64,000 nt of DNA from positions 1,384,385 to 1,448,384 of the forward strand of contig VZRS01007670.1 of assembly GCA_013398055.1 (NCBI GenBank), in the 5' to 3' direction. Below are positions 57,801 through 64,000 of this stretch, one piece after another (positions within the stretch are counted from its first letter, which is position 1; the number at the start of each line of letters is the position of its first letter). The notes under the pieces were generated by a model. It was given only the letters and a program-made list of their open reading frames with translations, did no database searches and was not told where the DNA came from. The position numbers were made by a program, and so were the translations under genes. The stretch comes from Ifrita kowaldi. Taxonomy: Eukaryota > Chordata > Aves > Passeriformes > Cinclosomatidae.

Positions 57801-59434
57801 CTGTTGAAGTCTAAATCTGCATGAATATAAAGCATCAGTATTGGTATAACCTCTTTAATATGGGGACGGGTAGTGAGCACGCACTTTCATGCAGTACTGG
57901 TTCTATATAAGAGCTCGTCTTTTATTACTATTAGTCAAAACCCTATTTTAGAAATCTTCATGAATAGAATTTAATTCAAGACTAAGCAGTTCTGGATCCG
58001 GGGTGGAGTTGTGATGGAGAAAAGATGGTAGAATCAATAGCTGTTGACCACATTGGGTATATTTCATAAAATTGCTTCCAGTATCCTTAAATAAAGATAT
58101 ATTGGTATTTATAAAACAGGGTTTAACCATAAAGCTGTCAGGAAACAGAACCAAGAATTTACAACGCTCTCTGGAAAAGGATGTTCTCAGTTATTTCCTA
58201 TTGAACACTCATCTGTCTCTTTAGTGCATCTTCTGCTGCCAGACATTACACTGACCAAAAGTGTAGCCATCAGTAGATCAAACTGATTATTCAATTGTAC
58301 GTGTACTTTGCCAAATTAGGAGAGACAGACCTCAAAGGCTCACTTGACCATCTACACTGTACTTGTACACTCACACACTGACTGTGTTTCTGACAACTGC
58401 AAGGTTCTCTGAGGTACATAATTTCCAGTGAAATAACTTTATGCATGTGAATGAAACTACTCCACCCCACCTCTTCAAGATCATGACTTAATAGTTTTTA
58501 TCACTGAAATTATGCAATTGGTTTATTCCAAAATGGAACAAGGTGTCAAAGTATAGAAAACTTTCAATATTTCCCCACAAGACAGCTATAGGCAAATTTT
58601 AAGGACACTACATTCACATAAACAGTAGTCTTCGTTTTTTTCAAGCAGAAGACATGCAGATATCAAATGCTGAAATAACTTTGAGAATAAGATTTTAACT
58701 CAATGAGTTAAGACATCACAAACTGAGGCAGCGTTAGAACTCAGCATTCTGGATTGCTGCTATGACCCTGGAGAAATTAAGGTTCTGCGTCTCCATCTCA
58801 CCGTAGTTGAAGAACCTTTTTCCAGTGCACCTCACTGACTTCTTATCAGTGAGATTGCTGCTTTACCCATCTATTTTCATCTTTGGCTCCCAGCTCGCCT
58901 CCCTTCATGGAACAGGCTGCCCTTGCTGTTCCCTCACGAGACTAGTCTCTTCTCACTGTGTGCAGTTTGTAACAAGGGTCATTGTTTTGCCCAGTTTGTG
59001 GTAGGGAGAACACATTTTCTTTTCACTACACCAGAGAAACTTGTTCTTCTTACTTTCTTATCATGAGTTTAGCACTCCCTTGAAATTCACAGTAGAATGC
59101 CAAAACCAAATCCCTGATGCTGGGATCAAATAGATAAAAACTTACACATTGAAAAAATATAATATATTGATTACTTAGAGTTTTGGAGAAATAGTGTTTT
59201 TAAAACAAAACAAACCTGTAAGCAAGATAATTCTTCCTGAAAGGAGTCACTTTTCGCTCACAGAATATATAAGCTAATCAGTCAAAGCCAAATACATGTA
59301 GGCCATGTTGTTGTCTACATCAGTGATATAAAAAAAGCTAACACTCAAAATAAATGTGAGATAATAGAAATCAGTGGAGCAAATTCACAAAAAGTGTTTT
59401 ATTTTAAGTACAAATTAATTTTTCACCAATTACC
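54821..59434. other. Anonymous AT-rich stretch
   Basis: No gene is called. It contains the weak exon candidate at 55160-55223 and A runs (56326-56335, 57478-57490). A 100-codon plus-strand frame (57009-57311) has a Cys/Leu-rich start produced by repeated CCTTGCCTTA-like units. A slightly GC-richer patch lies at 58740-58990. Confidence 0.5.
55160..55223 (+). other. Candidate short exon (acceptor, open frame, donor)
   Basis: A long T-rich tract ending TTTTAG at 55159 and an AAG/GTAAGA donor at 55224 bound 64 nt. One frame is open (entry phase 2, exit phase 0), ending VYHEKEDHMNK. The entry phase would match the exit phase of 2807-2918 and of 16525-16580, but the peptide is not recognised. This is weak evidence only. 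Confidence 0.15.
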
Positions 59435-59640
59435 AAACGGAAATCTGGTCCTGAAGTCTTCAAGTCAAGACTGGGTGCATTCTTGAAAGTGATTTTAAGC
59501 TCAAACACAAAGTGTGAAGATAAATATTAGAGTGATTCTATGACCTACACTATACAGGCAGTCAGAATAAATGATTTAATATTCTCTTCTGGCCTCAGAA
59601 GTGGTTCATTTGTCATAATCTGCAAAAACCAGTCACTTCA
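59435..59640 (+). mobile_element. Old CR1/L3-like LINE 3' relic
   Basis: 'gtcttcaagtcaagactggg' (59457 on), 'gattctatgacctacactat' and 'ttctcttctggcctcagaa' (59583 on) follow the 3' end of ancient amniote CR1-like elements, in which a 'tcaagactgg' block is followed by a 'gatgatctaatggtcccttctggcct'-type block. Divergence is high, so the insertion is old. Subfamily not determined. Confidence 0.7.
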
Positions 59641-62600
59641 TAAATTATTTCTGAATTTTAAGAAAGCACTAGATAATTAAATAAGTGCATAGGATAATTA
59701 AACAGTATCAGGTAATCTGATCAAGTCTTCTCTCCATTCTGCTTACAAAGATCTAGGATATTAGACTTTCTCACAATTTCAAATATACTGTTGGTATTTC
59801 TCTGATCATGAAAGAAAGGAAAAAGATCATACACTCAGTATTTTTGTAAGTGATTAATGGATTTCCCTACAGGAACACTTCTCATAAATGTTCTTCTTCA
59901 TTAACCTAAAAAGTAACTGCAGAATAAAATGAGACAATTGAAAAAAAAAAAAATTGTTCATACTTACAGAAGCCTGCTTAATTTCTCCAGTTTCTCCAAG
60001 GCTCTAGAAAATACTACAGTATATTATCATTAGAAAGCTATTGTATATTAAGAGATACTATAAGATTTATAACCAAAATAGCCCACAAAGCATAGCATAA
60101 ATTCAGAGAAATATAACCGTAAAATTAGCTAATGTAAGAAGAACTGTACTTTGGAATTGTTTTTTTAGAATGTTACTTTTATGGGAAGAGTGGAAAAAAG
60201 AAGAAGTAGAATCAGTAATAAAAAAGAATCTTTATCTATATCTTGTTTATATTTCTTTGAGATATTCTATGAATAGGTTTATTAGCTCATTCCCAAGTCT
60301 CTAACATTACACAGACTAGTGCTAAAGAGTGAGGCACATAAATGAAAGACAAGCATGAGAGGAGCATCCTTATGATGTATATAATTCTCAAAGAAGCCAA
60401 CCAAAAGTAAAAGTCAAGAGTGGTACAGTGTACCAGAGCTCACAGCCTTCTGAGTCTTGGATTATGATGTCTCAGAGCAGAGCTCCAGCAGCACACAGCA
60501 ACCAGGAATCAACCATCCCAACCTTGGCTCCTCCCAGGGCTAGATTTATAGGGCTTGTGCCCGCCCTGCAGCTACAGCTGTTTGTAGGAGGTTAAGGAGC
60601 ACTTTAGGTTGAGGTGGCCTGAACTCTATTTGAATAACAATTGAGTTCAGGTGTTGAGTCCAATCCTGAGTGAGAGCTTGGCTAGTGCACACCATCAGGG
60701 TTTAAATACATATTACTACAGTACAGAATTAGACAGAAATTCATACATCCTCTTCACTCTTACTAATGGAATAAGCAGAAAATGTAGTCTACACCCCCTT
60801 AAGCACATAAATGAAGGAAAAAAGAGTTACATGTAAAATTTTGTTTAGTTAAGGTCACAAAAGCAAAATAATCTGTAAAAAATATGCTTCTTCTTGTTGA
60901 TTACTTCCAGTGTGGCAAAAGAGTGGCGAATAACTTTTCTACCAGGAATTCAGAAATTTCTACTTTTTTATTTTTAGTCACTGTTTGTGGTCTTTATTAT
61001 TCCTTTCTCTGATGAAGCTGAAAAATGTGTTATTTTCTATTTCTTTTTTTTTCAGTTATTTATTTGTAAAAACTTGACTGGGGATAGTCTAGAAATATTC
61101 TTTTTAAAATGTAAATAAAGGATTCCTTGTTACATTGTGACTAAGTATCCAAATAAATGAATGGAAGTTGTAGAACATTTTAAGGGAAAAAAAATCGTTT
61201 AATAATCATATAAATTATATTTGTTAAAGACCAAACATCCATTTCCTCAGTTTACTTAGGATAAATAGGATGGTCATTGCTATTTAACTGACAACCTTTC
61301 ATATTACAAAAACCCCCACTTTCCATGGAGAACACAGTCAGTCAAAGCACAGGGACAACACATACTGTCAATGCAGTTTGCTCAGTTTAGGAATTTAAAA
61401 GGGTGCAAAAATTCCTCTAAAAGCAGACAAAACCATTCCAGGACTAGTCACTGCTTTGTGGCTTCTGGGTGATTCTGGGAGGCAGTATGGGTTTTATGAC
61501 TATGAAACAGACTTTTTGTTTATACTAAGTTGTTCTATATCCCGTAGTATGGATTTTAGAGACAAGTGAATAGATCTTCTTTATCAAGGATGACTTTGAT
61601 ATACCTTTATTATGTTATTTACTCATTATATTATTTTCATATGAATACTTTGGCTATATCGGATTTGTGCTACAGGGATATACATCATCATCTAACAATC
61701 TACTAGCATATATCAATGATTCTTGTAAAGAGATTTTTGCTCCCAAATGTGACAAGAAGGATTTCAGAGTTTACTTCTTTTTTAGGCCAGACCACTAAGT
61801 AAAGTTAGAAATCCCACATTTCATTGGTACAAACCATTCCTTTTCTATAGACACTTACTTTCTAACACTTTTTGTCAAACTAATTCTTCAGAATTATGAA
61901 ATTACTGAAGTTATGGATACATAGATTCAACTTTCTATTAAAAAAGAAGACGATTTCTTGAAAATACTCATACAAAGAGCTACTGAGCGCTCTGACAGTA
62001 ACAGAAGAGGAAATATAAAACTAATTTCCCCATTCCGTTGGAGGATATTTTTAGTTACACTAACAAGCACCTTTACTGTCAGTCTCATCTATTGAGTTAG
62101 AACAAAATGTTAGTACGCATTTATCAATCATAGACTTGATGCATTTCTAGTGGACCAAAGTAAAGACTTAAAGGAGACTGAAGGGTAGTTTTTCACGTAA
62201 GGAAAGAATCAGGTCATTTTCCCAATGAGGTACTATGAAATAAAGGTGTCAAAAAATGTGTGCCACCATAAAATTCCCTGCAGTCATAACTGGTATGTTA
62301 ATTTTAGCAACTGTGAACGGTAAGGACCACAATATCTGTTCACTCACTTTAAAAACAAAACAAAACAAAACAAACAAACTCCACCTTTCAACATGTACTT
62401 CTATTTATACCATTTCCAGGACTTAATTCTACCAGTACTTCAGAAGCAGTCAACTTTTCAACTGTCTCTAGACTTTATTACTTCAATATACCACATGCAT
62501 TTTGGATGCTTGATTCTTTTCTTCTTCTTCTTATATATCCTGGATGGATAAAACTGTAATCAAATGCTACAGTTATTTATTCCTAATAGGATTTAGCTAC

Positions 62601-63629
62601 TTATAGTTTGTTCCTCCAGTTTCACTTCACCTGCTGTATATCATCAATTAAAGCATTATAAAATTGGAAAACTCAACCAACAGATTCTTTTTTGTTTTGT
62701 TTTTTTTTTTTTAGTGATGAACTATGCTGCCTTTATGAACTATAAACTGTTCAGCACAGAGATGTTTAGGTTACACCTGTTGCATTTAGAAACTTCTGGA
62801 CTCTTAGCAAAGCACTGATCACATGCATGTCAAATTCCCACAGCACTGACAAGCAAAGAAAGTGTATAATCTAGTATTTAAATGATTTTTTTGGCAGATA
62901 AATGGTGATGTGAATTTAAATTCTCTTGGAGTAAAGGGTTTAGAATGAAGGAGTGCTGCAGCCTGGGTGCATATACTATATCTGGCAAATATTCTGTAGC
63001 ACAGAAGAGTAATTTATGAAATTAAGACTAATAGTAGTATGTAAATTCTTTGAAAAACAAAGTTTTTTTTTTCTTTAGGAAAAAAAATAAAGTTTAGATT
63101 CTATATAACAACAAAAAAGGATATTAGTCTCCTATTCTGATATTAATACATTCTCCCTCACTGATAGTTTATGCCAGTATTCTTACATCTTTTACATTTT
63201 GCACAGAACACAGCATGTATTTACTGAAATAAATGAAACTCTATTTTATGGCATGACTCTTCCCTGGCATTCTGGAGAGAAAAAAGTCAGATAAAATTAA
63301 TGATTCTACAAAGAGGGTTTTAAATGAATAGAGTAGATATAATTATTTCTATAGCTAATAAAACTATGTTTTCTAAGAAGTTCATTTTTGCAGAAGGGAT
63401 GTAACAATCCCCATGTTTACATTGCTTTGCATGCAGTCTTTAAAAGGGCTTTTGTGTCTCTCTCTTTCTCTTTTTCCAAGAAAATTTAAAATGTCCTATG
63501 TTTGCAGAAGGTTCTGAGTATTATATATGATTAAACTCCTCAGGCTGTAGGAATTTTTTTTTTCCTCGTAAAAGAGCATCCTTATAAACTTATTGTCACT
63601 TAAGTTCCTCAATAAAACAATTGTCAGCT
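59641..63629. other. Anonymous AT-rich stretch
   Basis: No gene is seen. A compact GC-richer block at 60420-60660 may be an LTR piece (listed separately). A CAAAA-type repeat lies at 62350-62379, a T run near 62698-62714, and A runs at 59941-59953. Confidence 0.5.
60420..60660 (-). mobile_element. Possible LTR fragment with TATA box on minus strand
   Basis: On the minus strand, a CCTATAAATC box (complement near 60542-60551) is followed by GC-rich sequence with GGGAGGAGCCAAGG, a composition typical of LTR U3/R and unlike the flanks. The plus strand also has a 9-bp inverted repeat CCTGAACTC ... GAGTTCAGG (60618-60651). No terminal dinucleotides, duplication or second copy were identified. Confidence 0.3.
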
Positions 63630-64000
63630 ATGGTGGCAGGAATGCCACCTACTAGAACAGGTTGCTCAGGGCCCCATCCAACCTGGCCTTGACCAACTCC
63701 AGGGTTGGGGCATCCACAACTTCTCTGAGAAATCTGCTCCCCTTTTCTAAATTTAAAATCTTTTCCCCTTGACCTATCTCTGTCTGCCCATGCAAAAAGT
63801 CACTCTTCATCTTTTTTTATAAGCTCTTTTTGGTATAAGCTCTTTTTGGAAGGCTGCTATAAGGTCTCTCCAAAGCCTTCTGTTCTCCAGGCTGAATAAC
63901 CCCAGCTCTCTCAGCCTGTCTTCACAGGAGAGGAGCTTCAGCTCTCTGATCATCTTCATGGCCGTTCTCTGGACCCACTCCAGCAGGTCCATGTCCTTCT
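63630..64000 (-). mobile_element. CR1 LINE, minus strand, runs off right edge
   Basis: On the minus strand it encodes the CR1 ORF2 C-terminus (MDLLEWVQRTAMKMIRELK, then LSCEDRLRELGLFSLENRRL and DLIAAF). It continues into the 3' UTR with the 'ggccccatccaacctggcc' complement near 63670. The terminal octamer region is missing at the left. A 16-bp tandem duplication (63818-63849) lies inside. The rest of the element is outside the window. Confidence 0.93.
63818..63849. repeat. 16-bp tandem duplication inside CR1
   Basis: TATAAGCTCTTTTTGG occurs twice in direct succession. It looks like a slippage duplication specific to this copy. Confidence 0.9.

Noticed and set aside
59960..60010. Minus-strand 36-nt microexon candidate with GTAAGT donor
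   Set aside because: The acceptor is weak and a 36-nt open frame carries almost no information.
1..64000. CRISPR arrays, operons, rRNA, tRNA, phage or plasmid systems
   Set aside because: No spaced direct repeats, no ribosome-binding-site-led gene series and no recognisable tRNA or rRNA. All large-scale signals are those of a bird nuclear genome.

Overview
The window looks like vertebrate, almost certainly avian, nuclear DNA. It is AT-rich, has no compact ORFs or operons, and is full of CR1 LINE fragments (the dominant bird non-LTR retroelement) and of avian ERVL- and ERVK-like LTRs. I find no protein-coding gene I would defend. Nearly all open frames over 60 codons fall in repeats (CR1, LTRs, pentanucleotide array) or in anonymous AT-rich DNA. 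The best reading is a gene desert or one very large intron. Three short acceptor-ORF-donor blocks (2807-2918, 16525-16580, 55160-55223) are listed as weak exon candidates only.

Layout. 1-3.8 kb is a repeat nest: a CR1 reverse-transcriptase relic, an ERVL-type LTR, a second CR1, a CR1 3' end, and a CR1 ORF2 endonuclease/linker piece that is still open. 3.8-18.2 kb is anonymous AT-rich DNA with a 43-base T run and other simple repeats. An LTR copy lies at 18.2-18.9 kb (minus strand). 18.9-34.1 kb is mostly unique, with one CR1 3' fragment (31.9 kb) and two clean hairpins (30.3 and 33.1 kb). An ERVL LTR lies at 34.15-34.77 kb. A well preserved solo LTR with a 6-bp target duplication lies at 35.86-36.48 kb. 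A pentanucleotide purine array lies at 38.2-38.4 kb. After a long unique stretch there is a CR1 3' end at 44.5 kb.

46,115-51,442 holds two consecutive copies of about 2.66 kb. I found only three differences between them, and a single N sits exactly at the join. This is either a very recent tandem duplication or, more likely, two haplotypes laid end to end by the assembler. Beyond it are a second copy of the 18-kb LTR family (51.5 kb), a minus-strand LTR (54.14-54.81 kb), an old CR1-like relic (59.4 kb) and a minus-strand CR1 that runs off the right edge (63.6 kb).

There is no set of genes working together here. The biology that can be read is a record of retroelement insertion, microsatellite expansion, possible small hairpin RNAs, and a duplication that needs a read-level check. 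Family names rest on remembered consensus sequences, since no alignment could be run.
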